A stretch of 64,000 nt of DNA from Candidatus Latescibacterota bacterium (GTDB taxonomy: Bacteria > JAAXHH01), in NCBI GenBank assembly GCA_022822725.1, contig JAJEAN010000007.1, positions 1,499,045-1,563,044 on the forward strand, given 5' to 3'. Positions 7,704 through 16,966 of this stretch are shown piece after piece (positions within the stretch are counted from its first letter, which is position 1; every line of letters starts with the position of its first letter). A program made the translations under genes and the position numbers. Under the pieces are notes generated by a model that saw only the letters and a list, made by a program, of their open reading frames with translations, was not told the origin of the DNA and did no database searches.

Positions 7704-10700
7704 ATGAATCGTGCCATGAGATTTCTTTTCGTTCCCGTCGTCCTCTCGATCTTACTCCTGCCTTCGTGCGGCAGGGAAAGTCCCACGGAACCGCCGCGGG
7801 CGGCCGGCATCGCGGTATCGCCCACCGAAGCCGTGCTGGACGCCATCGGCGCGGCCGTGCAGCTCACCGCGTCGGTCCGGGACGGGAACGATCGGGCGAT
7901 CGTGAACGCCGCCGTGTCTTGGACCAGCGGAAACACCGAAGTGGCCACCGTGACGGACGAGGGCCTGGTCACGGCCCTGAAGAACGGTTCCGCGGTCGTC
8001 ACGGCCGTTTCCGGGCAATTCCATGCGACTGCCGCCGTCACGGTATCGCAGGCGGTCGCCCGCATCGAGCTCGCGCCTGCCAGCGTGACGCTGACGAAGA
8101 CGGACGGGGCGCTGCGGGTGGACGCCGCGGCGAAGGACAGGAACGGCCACCCGGTGGCGAACGCGCGGCTCGTCTGGGCAAGCAGCGATCCCGTCGTGGT
8201 CTCGGTGAACGCGGCGGGCGTCCTCGAGGCGCAGTCGAACGGCAACGCCCGGATCACCGCTTCTTCCGGGGACGTATCGGCAGGCGTGGAAGTCACGGTC
8301 TCGGGATTCGGACCGGACGCGCCGGAACGCGCCGCACTGGTCGCGCTGTTCAACCGGTCCGGCGGACCGGAATGGACGCTCGCCACGAACTGGTCGAGCG
8401 ACGCGCCCCTGGACGAGTGGCACGGAGTCGCGACGGACGCCGAAGGAAGGGTGGTCGAACTGCTGCTCGACAGGAACGGCCTGGCGGGCGCGATCCCTTC
8501 GGAACTGTTCCGGCTGGAAAGACTCCGGTCTCTCTCACTCGCGCGCAATCAGCTGGCAGGGCGCATATCCCCAGAAATCGGACGGCTTGCCGGGCTGGAG
8601 GTGCTGGAGGTTTCCTTCAACCGGCTGACGGGAGACATACCGCCCGAAATCGGAAGACTCGCCGGGCTCAGGGTACTCGCAGCCAGGGACAATAACTTCT
8701 CGCACGGACCGTTGCCCCTTGCCATGGCCCATCTCGACAACCTCGAAACGCTGAGGCTTGACAGGACATTCCTTTGCGCGCCGCTGGACGCGGATTTCCA
8801 GGCCTGGCTCGGCACGATCGGCGACGTTGAAGTGGATAATTGCGAGGACCTGGAGCGAGGCGCACTGATCGCGTTGTACAACGCGGCGGACGGGGAGAAC
8901 TGGACAGAACGGGACAACTGGCTCACCGGTGCGCCATTGAGCGCCTGGCACGGCGTTGTGACCAATGATCAGGGCCAGGTAACGGACCTGGACCTGGAAG
9001 ACAACAACCTGAAGGGAACGCTGCCCTCCCGGCTGGGAGATCTCCAATCGCTAAACGCACTGGACCTGTCGAACAACTCCGGTCTGACGGGACCGCTGCC
9101 CGCGTCGCTCGTCGGTCTGGGTCTGACGGTCCTCAAGTTGGGCGGAACGGGTCTTTGCGCGCCGCCGGACCCCGATTACCAGGCCTGGCTGGCCACCGTC
9201 GGGGACATACGGGTCGACAACTGTCCCACCGCCATCACGCCCGATCGGGTGGCATTGACCGCGCTATACGGCGAAGCGGGCGGCGCGAACTGGCAGGCGG
9301 CCTCCAACTGGCTCAGCGAAGCGCCGCTGCGGGACTGGCACGGTATCGAGACCGATGACGAAGGACACGTGACCTCCATCGACCTGGGTTACAATAACCT
9401 AAAAGGGAGGCTGCCTCCGGAACTGGCGCTGATGGACCGGCTGGAAACGTTGCGTCTTATCGGCAACGGCCTGACCGGGCCCATACCGCCCGAACTCGCG
9501 CGTCTCGATCGACTCGCCACGTTGGATCTCTCGGTGAACCTGTTGACGGGGCCCATTCCGCCTGAACTGGGACGGCTGCAAAACCTCACCGTCCTCGACC
9601 TCTCCGCCAACAGGATGACCGGGTCCATTCCATCCGAACTGGGACGACTCGGCCGGGTCTCCGTCCTCGACCTCGGGCTCAACCGGTTCCACGGACCCGT
9701 GCCACCGGAACTGGGGAACCTCCGCAGCCTCGGGCGACTGACGCTCTCTTCCAACCAGTTTACCGGTCCTATTCCACCCGAACTGGGACGACTGGCAAGC
9801 CTCTCCATCCTCAACCTCCGCAACAACGGGCTGACGGGCCAGGTCCCACCCGAGCTGGGTCGCCTGGCAAACCTTGAGTACGTGAACCTCTCAACCAACG
9901 AGTTGACGGGCCCCGTTCCGTCGGAGCTGGGCCGTTTGACAAGCCTCGAGGACCTGGATCTCTCCGACAACGAGTTTACCGGTCCCGTTCCACTCGCACT
10001 GGGAAGACTGGAAAACCTCAAGGAACTGGACCTTTCCACCAACGGGCTGACGGGCCCTGTTCCACCCGAACTGGGACGACTGGAAAACCTCGTCACACTG
10101 AGCCTGGCGTCGAACCTGCTGAGCGGGTCGGTCCCGCCCGAACTGGGCGCGCTCGGGAAGCTCAGGACGCTGAGCCTTTCCGGCAACGCCGCGCTGTCGG
10201 GGCCGCTGCCGCACGCGTTGCTCAACCTGGACCTGGCCTCCCTGCTGCTGGCCGGCACGGAACTTTGCGCGGCCATGGACGACGAGACCCAGACGTGGTT
10301 ACTGGAAATAGACGAAAGGCGCGTTCCCAACTGCGGCGACCCCGTCGCGCGCGTCGCGTCCGCGTACCTCACGCAGGCGGTGCAGTCCCTCGAAAACCCG
10401 GTGCCCCTGGTTGCCGGCAAACCCGCACTCCTGCGGGTCTTCTTGACGAACGGCGGCGTGGCCGACGCAAGGCGGCCGCCGGTACGCGCCACGTTCTACC
10501 GGAACGATCGCCCGGTACACACGGTCGACATTCCGGGCCGAGACGAACCTTTGCCGGACCGTCCGGAGGAAGGCGACCTCGCGGCGTCATCCAATGCCGC
10601 GATACCGGCGGAAGTCGTTCGGCCGGGCCTTGAAATGGTGATCGAAATCGACCCCGGCGGAATGCCGGATTCCGTTTCGGACGCCGGTCGCCGCCTGCCG

Positions 10701-11849
10701 CCTGACGGACACGGCCTGCCGCCTGCCGGTCGCCGCCTGCCGCCTGCCGGCCGACTGGCCATTGAGGTGACGGAGGTGCCGCCCCTGGATCTTACCCTGG
10801 TCCCGTTTCTGTGGTCGCCGGATCCGGACCGGGCGTTCGCGGACTACGCCGCGGGACTGTCGTCCGATGACGAACTGTTCAGGATGACCCGGGAGACGCT
10901 GCCGGTCGGTGACTTGCGTCTGAACGTGCGCGAACCCGTATGGACCTCGATCAAGTCCGAGGCGAAGAACACCATATCGATCCTGGTCGAGGTCTACGTG
11001 GTCCGCATCCTGGACGGCGCCCAGGGTCACTATATGGGCATCATCCCGGCCAGCGAACGCGTGGGCGTCGCCGCCATCCCCGGAAAATACGGCGTGTCGG
11101 CGCTGAACGGAAACATCATTGCCCATGAACTCGGACACAATATGAACCTGGGGCACGCGCCCTGCGGCGGTCCGTCCGGGGTGGATCCCGACTACCCTTA
11201 TTTCGACGGGACGACCGGCGCATGGGGTTACGACGTCCTGTCGGGATCGCTGGTGTCGCCGCAGAACTTCGATCTGATGAGTTATTGCAGCCCCGACTGG
11301 ATCAGTGACTTCCACTTCACCAAGGCACTGATATACCGGCGGTCCGAGGATACGCCCGTTCCGGCGGCGCGCGCTGCTTCAGCGACCAACCTGCTGCTAT
11401 GGGGCGAAGTAAACGACCTGGGCGAACTGACCCTCCATCCCGCCTTCGCGGTCGACGCCCCGCCCGTCCTGCCGGAGACCGGCGGTCCCTATCGGCTCAC
11501 CGGTGAAGACGAAACGGGGAGCACGCTGTTCGCACTGTCCTTCGGCGCGGCGGAAATCGCGGATGCCGACGGGAGCGTTTTCGCGTTCGTGCTACCAGTC
11601 CGGCCGGACTGGCTCGATCGATTGCATCAGATCGCGATATCAGGACCGGAAGGGTTGAAAATGATGGATCGAAGTGGAGAAGGGCCTGCCGCCGCGATCA
11701 TGCTGGACCGGACCACCGGTGCGGTTCGGGGCATCCTCCGAGACTGGGCCGACCCGGGTGGTTCTCCGACGTTCGCCCGGCGCGTGCCGCCGGACGGGGA
11801 TTACGAAGTCCTGGTCAGCCGCGGCATCCCGGATTCGCCTCCAAGGTAG
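7704..11849 (+). CDS. Giant BIG2 / leucine-rich-repeat / metzincin surface lipoprotein
   Basis: 1381 residues from the ATG at 7704 (a start five codons later also fits). A signal with lipobox LLPSC (Cys22) indicates lipid anchoring. Order: two BIG2 Ig-like domains (~31-195); three blocks, each opening with a W-rich cap (NW...APL..WHGV) followed by leucine-rich repeats and ending with an LCA...WL...VDNC cap (~206-380, 383-510, 513-880); then a beta-rich region and a zinc protease. The third block has about a dozen 24-residue repeats of the LTGPIPPELGRL type also found in plant receptors. Residues ~1141-1151 read HELGHNMNLGH, and FDLMSYCSPDW about 50 residues on is the Met-turn, so this is a metzincin with an asparagine where the usual helix-breaking glycine sits. 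Likely a cell-surface adhesin-protease; substrate unknown. Confidence 0.85.
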   Translation: MNRAMRFLFVPVVLSILLLPSCGRESPTEPPRAAGIAVSPTEAVLDAIGAAVQLTASVRDGNDRAIVNAAVSWTSGNTEVATVTDEGLVTALKNGSAVVTAVSGQFHATAAVTVSQAVARIELAPASVTLTKTDGALRVDAAAKDRNGHPVANARLVWASSDPVVVSVNAAGVLEAQSNGNARITASSGDVSAGVEVTVSGFGPDAPERAALVALFNRSGGPEWTLATNWSSDAPLDEWHGVATDAEGRVVELLLDRNGLAGAIPSELFRLERLRSLSLARNQLAGRISPEIGRLAGLEVLEVSFNRLTGDIPPEIGRLAGLRVLAARDNNFSHGPLPLAMAHLDNLETLRLDRTFLCAPLDADFQAWLGTIGDVEVDNCEDLERGALIALYNAADGENWTERDNWLTGAPLSAWHGVVTNDQGQVTDLDLEDNNLKGTLPSRLGDLQSLNALDLSNNSGLTGPLPASLVGLGLTVLKLGGTGLCAPPDPDYQAWLATVGDIRVDNCPTAITPDRVALTALYGEAGGANWQAASNWLSEAPLRDWHGIETDDEGHVTSIDLGYNNLKGRLPPELALMDRLETLRLIGNGLTGPIPPELARLDRLATLDLSVNLLTGPIPPELGRLQNLTVLDLSANRMTGSIPSELGRLGRVSVLDLGLNRFHGPVPPELGNLRSLGRLTLSSNQFTGPIPPELGRLASLSILNLRNNGLTGQVPPELGRLANLEYVNLSTNELTGPVPSELGRLTSLEDLDLSDNEFTGPVPLALGRLENLKELDLSTNGLTGPVPPELGRLENLVTLSLASNLLSGSVPPELGALGKLRTLSLSGNAALSGPLPHALLNLDLASLLLAGTELCAAMDDETQTWLLEIDERRVPNCGDPVARVASAYLTQAVQSLENPVPLVAGKPALLRVFLTNGGVADARRPPVRATFYRNDRPVHTVDIPGRDEPLPDRPEEGDLAASSNAAIPAEVVRPGLEMVIEIDPGGMPDSVSDAGRRLPPDGHGLPPAGRRLPPAGRLAIEVTEVPPLDLTLVPFLWSPDPDRAFADYAAGLSSDDELFRMTRETLPVGDLRLNVREPVWTSIKSEAKNTISILVEVYVVRILDGAQGHYMGIIPASERVGVAAIPGKYGVSALNGNIIAHELGHNMNLGHAPCGGPSGVDPDYPYFDGTTGAWGYDVLSGSLVSPQNFDLMSYCSPDWISDFHFTKALIYRRSEDTPVPAARAASATNLLLWGEVNDLGELTLHPAFAVDAPPVLPETGGPYRLTGEDETGSTLFALSFGAAEIADADGSVFAFVLPVRPDWLDRLHQIAISGPEGLKMMDRSGEGPAAAIMLDRTTGAVRGILRDWADPGGSPTFARRVPPDGDYEVLVSRGIPDSPPR
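10686..10748. repeat. 21-bp tandem repeat, three copies, in the lipoprotein gene
   Basis: GGTCGCCGCCTGCCGCCTGCC-type units encode GRRLPPA repeats in a linker just before the metalloprotease part. The unit keeps frame. Confidence 0.9.
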
Positions 11850-12110
11850 CATCCCCGGAGGCGATGATTGCCCGCCGAAATCCCTCGGTTGGTACGCCGG
11901 TTCGTCGATCCCGCACGACAAACAGATAAGCCGGTTCAAATAACTGTTCCGGGCATCGCATATGGGGTATACTGATTACATATAATGTGGATCGGTGATA
12001 TCGCCCAGACCGGTGGTATCGCTCAGGTCGGGGGCGCCGCCGAGACCTGAGTAATCACCCGGACTGGTCCCTGTGTAAACCCGGATCGACCCGGATTCCA
12101 GCCCTCTTCC

Positions 12111-13070
12111 ATGAATCTTGTGCTTACCCTGATTCTGACTGCCGTCTGCCTGGGTGGCGAGACCTTCTTCCACGCACCACGGAACTACCTGGGAGAGCGG
12201 GCTTTCTCGCTTCGCCTTTCCGATGAGCGGGTGGCGAACGGCCACACCTTGTTGCTTGAGTGCATCCCGGCCGGTCCTGGCGAGGAACCCGGTCGCTTGG
12301 CTGATCTGACCGTTTCGACCGGTTCACGGATCCATCGCCTGTACCCTCATCCGACCTCCCCCGACGGTGTTGTATTTGCCCTGATCGGCATTCCCTATCG
12401 CGCGGTGCCGGGTCCGGATACCATCCACGTGGAGTGGACCGAAAGCGACCGGATCTACGGACGGGATCTGCCCTTCAACGTAGTGGCCGGTCCGTATCGG
12501 TCGGAGCAGATCCGCGGCGTGCCGCAGAGCCGGGTAACGCCCTCGGTCACGGACTTCCGGCGCATAGCACGGGAGCAGAAGATCATCGCCGCGGCGTACG
12601 AGGCGGTTCGGGATACCTTGATGATGGAAGATACATTTCGTTATCCCGTGGAGAAGAAAACCATCACCAGCCCGTACGGAACTCGAAGAGTGTTCAACGG
12701 ACAGCTTCGAAGCTACCACGGCGGCCTCGACCTGCGGGCCTACGAAGGTACGCCCCTGTACGCAGCCCAGTCCGGCGTGGTCAAACTGGCGCAGAACCTG
12801 TTCTATTCGGGCAACCACGTCCTCATCGAACACGGCATGGGCATCCACACCGGGTATTCGCACATGAGCAGGCTGTACGTAAAGACTGGGGACGAAGTGT
12901 CCCGGGGACAGTTGCTGGGACTGTCGGGGGCCACGGGCCGGGTGACCGCCGCGCACCTGCACTGGACGGTAAGCGTGGACGGCGTAGGGGTCAGCCCGCT
13001 CCAGTTCACCGAGATCCTTGCCATGCTCTACCAGAAGCCTGTCGAGGTGCGCCATCCGAATGACGGATGA
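12111..13070 (+). CDS. M23 family (LytM-like) metallopeptidase
   Basis: 319 residues with an N-terminal hydrophobic signal. The C-terminal LytM domain (residues ~180-300) has the zinc ligands: SYHGGLDLR gives HxxxD near residue 203 and AAHLHW gives HxH near residue 282. SPYGTRR and the GNHVLIEHG strand are also typical. Such enzymes cut peptidoglycan cross-links or are inactive activators of amidases; here the ligands look complete. The N-terminal 150 residues are a beta-rich region without a family name I can give. The stop overlaps the next ATG (ATGA), so it is coupled to a binding protein. The 261-bp gap before it holds two degenerate ~18-bp repeats (11996-12030) and an imperfect inverted repeat around CTCAGGTC/GACCTGAG. 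Confidence 0.87.
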   Translation: MNLVLTLILTAVCLGGETFFHAPRNYLGERAFSLRLSDERVANGHTLLLECIPAGPGEEPGRLADLTVSTGSRIHRLYPHPTSPDGVVFALIGIPYRAVPGPDTIHVEWTESDRIYGRDLPFNVVAGPYRSEQIRGVPQSRVTPSVTDFRRIAREQKIIAAAYEAVRDTLMMEDTFRYPVEKKTITSPYGTRRVFNGQLRSYHGGLDLRAYEGTPLYAAQSGVVKLAQNLFYSGNHVLIEHGMGIHTGYSHMSRLYVKTGDEVSRGQLLGLSGATGRVTAAHLHWTVSVDGVGVSPLQFTEILAMLYQKPVEVRHPNDG

Positions 13071-13081
13071 ACGGAGTAGTC

Positions 13082-14866
13082 ATGCGATCGAAGATCTGCC
13101 TGTTGCTCCCGGCTTCTTTTCTCGTGCTCACGGTCGCCCTGGCCACGGAGAAATCCACCGTATCGCCTGACTCCACCGGGCGCGTCGAGTCCACCGTATC
13201 GTCCGACGCTTCGCGGCACGTCAACTCCATAGGCGTCACCCTTCCCCAGGACGCCGCGCCGCCGGAATACCAGCACCTGCGCACCTTCGAGTTGAACAAC
13301 CGGTTCATGGACCGGGCCACCTCCTCGTACCAGAAGATCTTCGGCTTCGCGTTGACCAACGAGCCGCTGACCCGCGTCGACCGGGATTTCAACCTGCTCC
13401 CCGCCGCGGCGACACTCTGGGAAGTGACCGAAGACGGCCACACCTGGGTTTTCCATCTGCAAAAGGACCTTATCTTCGGCGACGGCCGGCCCGTCACGGC
13501 CTATGACTACGAGGCTTCGTTCCTGCGCTGGGCCGACCCGAAGACCGGGTTCGACTTCGAATGGTACTACCGGCCCATCAGGAACTGGGGCGAAGTCGTA
13601 TCCGGCCGCATGCCCCTGGATTCCCTGGGCGTCGAAGCGCTGGACCGCCACACGATCGCCATCACCACGACCCAGCCGACGCCCTACGCGCCGGAGCTGC
13701 TCAACTACAGCTGGGTGACCCCCACCCATCTTTTCGAGAAATACGGGCCGGCCTGGTCGACCCGTCCGGAGACCCACATGGGCAACGGTCCGTTCCGGCT
13801 CAAAGAATGGACGATCAACGGCCACATCGTCCTCGAACCGAGTCCCACGTACCGGGGCCCCAACAAACCCTACCTGGAACGTATCACGGCGCAGCTCTTC
13901 AACGCCGCCGCGCAGCCGCCCTACCTTGCCGCCTACGAGGCCGGCGAAGTCGACTACATCGTGCTGAGCAACCAGGCCGAGATCAACCGGGTCAAGTCCA
14001 TCCCTTCGTTGAAGGACGACCTGAACACCTACGTGGATTTTCAGACCTATTACCTGATGCTGGACACCCACAATCCTCCCTTTAACGACTTGAGGGTCCG
14101 CCAGGCCTTCAGCCACGCCGTCGACCAGGCTTCGCTCATGAATTCCGCCCTGCGTGATATCGCGCTGCCGGCGTCGTCCATGCTGCAGCCGGGGTTTCCC
14201 GCGGCCAACACGGAAGCGCTGGCCTCCATACAACGGTACGATCCGGATCTGGCTCGCGGGCTCCTGGCTGAAGCCGGTTACCCGGACGGCAGGGGATTCC
14301 CAGCAGTAAGCATGTGGTTGCGGGGGGAACCCATCGTGATTAACACGGCGGCCGAAGCGGTCCAGGCCATGCTGAAGCAGAACCTGAATGTCGAAATCGG
14401 TGTACAAAACGTGGAGCGGAAGGTGTTTACGGAGGCGATGAATGCCCGGGAGATCACCCTGGCGCTCATTCCATACCGTTACGATTACGTCGACGCGAGC
14501 AATCAGCTCACGCTGTGGCTGTCGAACGGCAGGCATCCGTGGTATAATAAGCGCTTCGAAGACTTGGTGCTACGGGCGAATGTCCTGGTGGGAGACCCGG
14601 ACCGGCGCACCGTGCTATATCAGGAAGCGGAGGAGATCCTCGTCCGTGACGTGGGCGGCGTTTTCCTCTGGTACACCCTGATCAACGAGATGTGGCGGCC
14701 CTACGTGCGCGGCGCCGCGCTGGAGACCAACAACTGGGGATACAAGGCGTGGCGGGGCAACCAGATGCTGAACCTGATGCCGACCCTGTATATCTCGGAA
14801 GAAGTTCTGGAATCGGCCGATGAGCAGGAATCCACCGGCTTCTGGGACTGGTTGACGACGCGGTAG
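13082..14866 (+). CDS. ABC transporter substrate-binding protein, peptide/nickel family (SBP_bac_5)
   Basis: 594 residues. The ATG at 13082 is preferred over the overlapping ATG at 13067 because it has GGAG seven bases upstream and starts directly with a signal sequence (MRSKICLLLPASFLVL). The mature part shows family-5 features: EPLTRVDRDFNLLPAAATLWEV, the DGHTWVFHLQKD segment, FGDGRPVTAYDYEASF and the later NPPFNDLRVRQAFSHAVD. These bind oligopeptides or similar ligands in the periplasm for an ABC importer. No permease or ATPase genes of that importer are nearby, so the partner is elsewhere. The N-terminal linker contains two degenerate 36-bp repeats (STVSPDS... / STVSSDA...). Confidence 0.88.
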   Translation: MRSKICLLLPASFLVLTVALATEKSTVSPDSTGRVESTVSSDASRHVNSIGVTLPQDAAPPEYQHLRTFELNNRFMDRATSSYQKIFGFALTNEPLTRVDRDFNLLPAAATLWEVTEDGHTWVFHLQKDLIFGDGRPVTAYDYEASFLRWADPKTGFDFEWYYRPIRNWGEVVSGRMPLDSLGVEALDRHTIAITTTQPTPYAPELLNYSWVTPTHLFEKYGPAWSTRPETHMGNGPFRLKEWTINGHIVLEPSPTYRGPNKPYLERITAQLFNAAAQPPYLAAYEAGEVDYIVLSNQAEINRVKSIPSLKDDLNTYVDFQTYYLMLDTHNPPFNDLRVRQAFSHAVDQASLMNSALRDIALPASSMLQPGFPAANTEALASIQRYDPDLARGLLAEAGYPDGRGFPAVSMWLRGEPIVINTAAEAVQAMLKQNLNVEIGVQNVERKVFTEAMNAREITLALIPYRYDYVDASNQLTLWLSNGRHPWYNKRFEDLVLRANVLVGDPDRRTVLYQEAEEILVRDVGGVFLWYTLINEMWRPYVRGAALETNNWGYKAWRGNQMLNLMPTLYISEEVLESADEQESTGFWDWLTTR

Positions 14867-14933
14867 ATCTTGGCACGCGTACTTACCGAGTTTCCGAAAC
14901 GCTACCTCACCGAATCCCTGTTCCAACCCCCTA

Positions 14934-15608
14934 CTACGCCGCAGCCTCCTGCACAATCCGTCCGTCGAAGAGCCGGATGGTCCGGTGGGCGTGGTCGGCC
15001 AGCGCCTGGTCGTGGGTCACCATGATGATGGTCGTGCCCGCCTGGTTGAGGCCGGTCAGGAGTTCCATCACCTCGGCGCCGTTGGCCGAGTCCAGGTTAC
15101 CCGTCGGTTCATCGGCCAGGATCAGCTTGGGATTGCCGATGACCGCCCGCGCCACGGCCACGCGCTGCTGCTGGCCGCCGGAGAGCTGCTGCGGGAAATG
15201 GTTCCGGCGGTGCGGGATCTGCATGTGTTCCATCGCCGCGTCCACTCGCTGCTTACGTTCCTGCTTCGAGGTGCCCAGGTAGATCAGCGGCAGTTCGATG
15301 TTCTCGTACACGGTGAGTTCGTCGATCAGGTTGAAGCTCTGGAAGACGAAGCCGATGTTGTTCTTGCGCAGGTTGGCCCGTTGCCGCTCGGAGTGGCGGG
15401 ACACTTCCTGTTCGAGGAAATAATACTCCCCGCCCGATGGGTTGTCGAGGAGTCCTAGGATGTTGAGCAGGGTGGACTTGCCGCAGCCCGAAGGACCCAT
15501 GACCGCCACGAATTCTCCCTGATCCACGGCCATGCTCACGTCGTTCAAGGCCGACGTCTCCACTTCTTCGGTCGTGTAGAGCTTCTTGAGGTTTTCTGTC
15601 CTGATCAT
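14934..15608 (-). CDS. ABC transporter ATP-binding protein (MacB/LolD type)
   Basis: 224 residues. All nucleotide-binding motifs are intact: Walker A GPSGCGKST (~38-46), Q-loop in GFVFQSFNLI, signature LSGGQQQRVAVARA (~143) and Walker B LILADEPTGNLD. The NLD after the Walker B glutamate and the overall length place it in the MacB/LolD/FtsE group that powers FtsX-like permeases. It follows the HlyD-type adaptor by 23 bases on the same strand, suggesting a MacA-MacB-like efflux pump. However, the permease gene expected next is absent; the next gene is convergent. Confidence 0.9.
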   Translation of the reverse strand: MIRTENLKKLYTTEEVETSALNDVSMAVDQGEFVAVMGPSGCGKSTLLNILGLLDNPSGGEYYFLEQEVSRHSERQRANLRKNNIGFVFQSFNLIDELTVYENIELPLIYLGTSKQERKQRVDAAMEHMQIPHRRNHFPQQLSGGQQQRVAVARAVIGNPKLILADEPTGNLDSANGAEVMELLTGLNQAGTTIIMVTHDQALADHAHRTIRLFDGRIVQEAAA

Positions 15609-15631
15609 GGTATGCTCCCGTGATGTGATGA

Positions 15632-16966
15632 CTACTGCAATACCAGCCTTTCCATGTCACCGAAGTTGTCGTACATGGAGGTGATGACCGTCTCTCCCTC
15701 TTCGAGTCCTTCGAGCACCTCGAAATACTGGCTGTTCTGCCGACCGAGGCGGATCTGCCGCCGCACGGCGAACTCGCCCGCGGGATCCAGCACGTAGATC
15801 CAGCGCCCGCCCGTCTTCTGATAGAAACCGCCCCGGGGCACCTGCATGGCGTCGACCAGCTCGCCCAGCGCGACCCGCACCTGCAGGGTCTGGCCGCGGC
15901 GAAGCCCGTCGGGCATGCCTTCGGGGAACACCATGTCCGCCTCGAACTGGCCTTCGATCACCTCGGGATACACCCGGTCGATCACCAGGTCGTAGGTGCC
16001 GCCCGCAAAATCGAAGGAACCGGTCTGGCCCGTCCGGATGCGGGCGATGTAATGCTCGTCGATGGCCGCCCGCACCTTGAACTCGTCCTCCACGTCGATC
16101 TGCCCGAGCCGTTCCCCGCCGGGCTTCGACTCGCCCACCTCGGCGATGAGCGAGGACAACAGTCCCGTTATCGGCGCGCGGATCGTCAGGTTCTCCTGGT
16201 TCTGCTTGATGAGTTCCAGGTTCAGGCGCAGCCGGTCGATCGACTCCTCCAGCTGCTGGATCTGGATCGTCTGGTAGAGCGAATCCTGGCGTAGCGTCTC
16301 GACGGTTACGTCCCGGTTGCGCGTCAGGTATTCGAGATTGTCCCTGGCCTCGTCGTATTCCTTGCGCGAGGTCAGGTCCGCCTTGAACATCTCGTCCTGC
16401 CGCGCGTGCTCCCTCTCGGCCTGCCGCACCCTGTAGTCCAGTTCGACCAGCGTGGCGCGCAGGTTCAGCCGCCGCTGCTCCATGGTGACCCGCGTCTCCC
16501 TGAGCCGGTTCACTTCGCGGAACAGATCGGCCTCCCGTTGCATGACGCTGAGCTGGAGCGTGGCGTTGGAAAGGCGCAGGATGGGCGTGCCCTCCTCGAT
16601 CTGCGAACCTTCCAGGACATACACTTCCTCTACCCGTCCGCCTTCCACCGCATCCAGGTAGATCGTCCTCAGGGGCATCACCTCGCCCTGCTCCACGATG
16701 TATTCGAGGAAGGGACCGTGGGTCACCTGGGCCAGGGTCAGCTTCTCGGCGTCCACGTTCAGCGAGGACGGGTTGACGCTGAGAAGCGCGTAGGCCCCGA
16801 AGGCGATCACCGCGACGGCCAGGCCGCCTAAGGCGATCCGGCGCGGGGTGAAGCGCTTCTTCTCGATCTTGCGGTCCATGGTGCCGTGCTGCTCACGTTG
16901 CCGTTCTTCCGTGAACATGCCCACCAGGCCCTTAGGCTCTTCGCCGTTTTTCTGATTGTCGCTCAT
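15632..16966 (-). CDS. HlyD/MacA-type periplasmic adaptor protein
   Basis: 444 residues with one N-terminal membrane anchor (residues ~43-63, IALGGLAVAVIAFGAYALL). It then shows the adaptor architecture: a barrel-sandwich half (PFLEYIVEQGEVMPL), a long coiled-coil hairpin (~115-255), the second half-motif (LTIRAPITGLLSSL) and beta-barrel/membrane-proximal domains. It would link an inner-membrane ABC pump to an outer-membrane channel. The first 35 bases overlap the end of the lactonase gene; starts at 16918 (MFTEER) or 16879 (MDRKIE) would remove the overlap, and no ribosome site is decisive. Confidence 0.85.
   Translation of the reverse strand: MSDNQKNGEEPKGLVGMFTEERQREQHGTMDRKIEKKRFTPRRIALGGLAVAVIAFGAYALLSVNPSSLNVDAEKLTLAQVTHGPFLEYIVEQGEVMPLRTIYLDAVEGGRVEEVYVLEGSQIEEGTPILRLSNATLQLSVMQREADLFREVNRLRETRVTMEQRRLNLRATLVELDYRVRQAEREHARQDEMFKADLTSRKEYDEARDNLEYLTRNRDVTVETLRQDSLYQTIQIQQLEESIDRLRLNLELIKQNQENLTIRAPITGLLSSLIAEVGESKPGGERLGQIDVEDEFKVRAAIDEHYIARIRTGQTGSFDFAGGTYDLVIDRVYPEVIEGQFEADMVFPEGMPDGLRRGQTLQVRVALGELVDAMQVPRGGFYQKTGGRWIYVLDPAGEFAVRRQIRLGRQNSQYFEVLEGLEEGETVITSMYDNFGDMERLVLQ

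Noticed and set aside
12015-12060. Inverted repeat CTCAGGTC...GACCTGAG as a terminator
   Set aside because: Loop is long and no T run follows on either strand.
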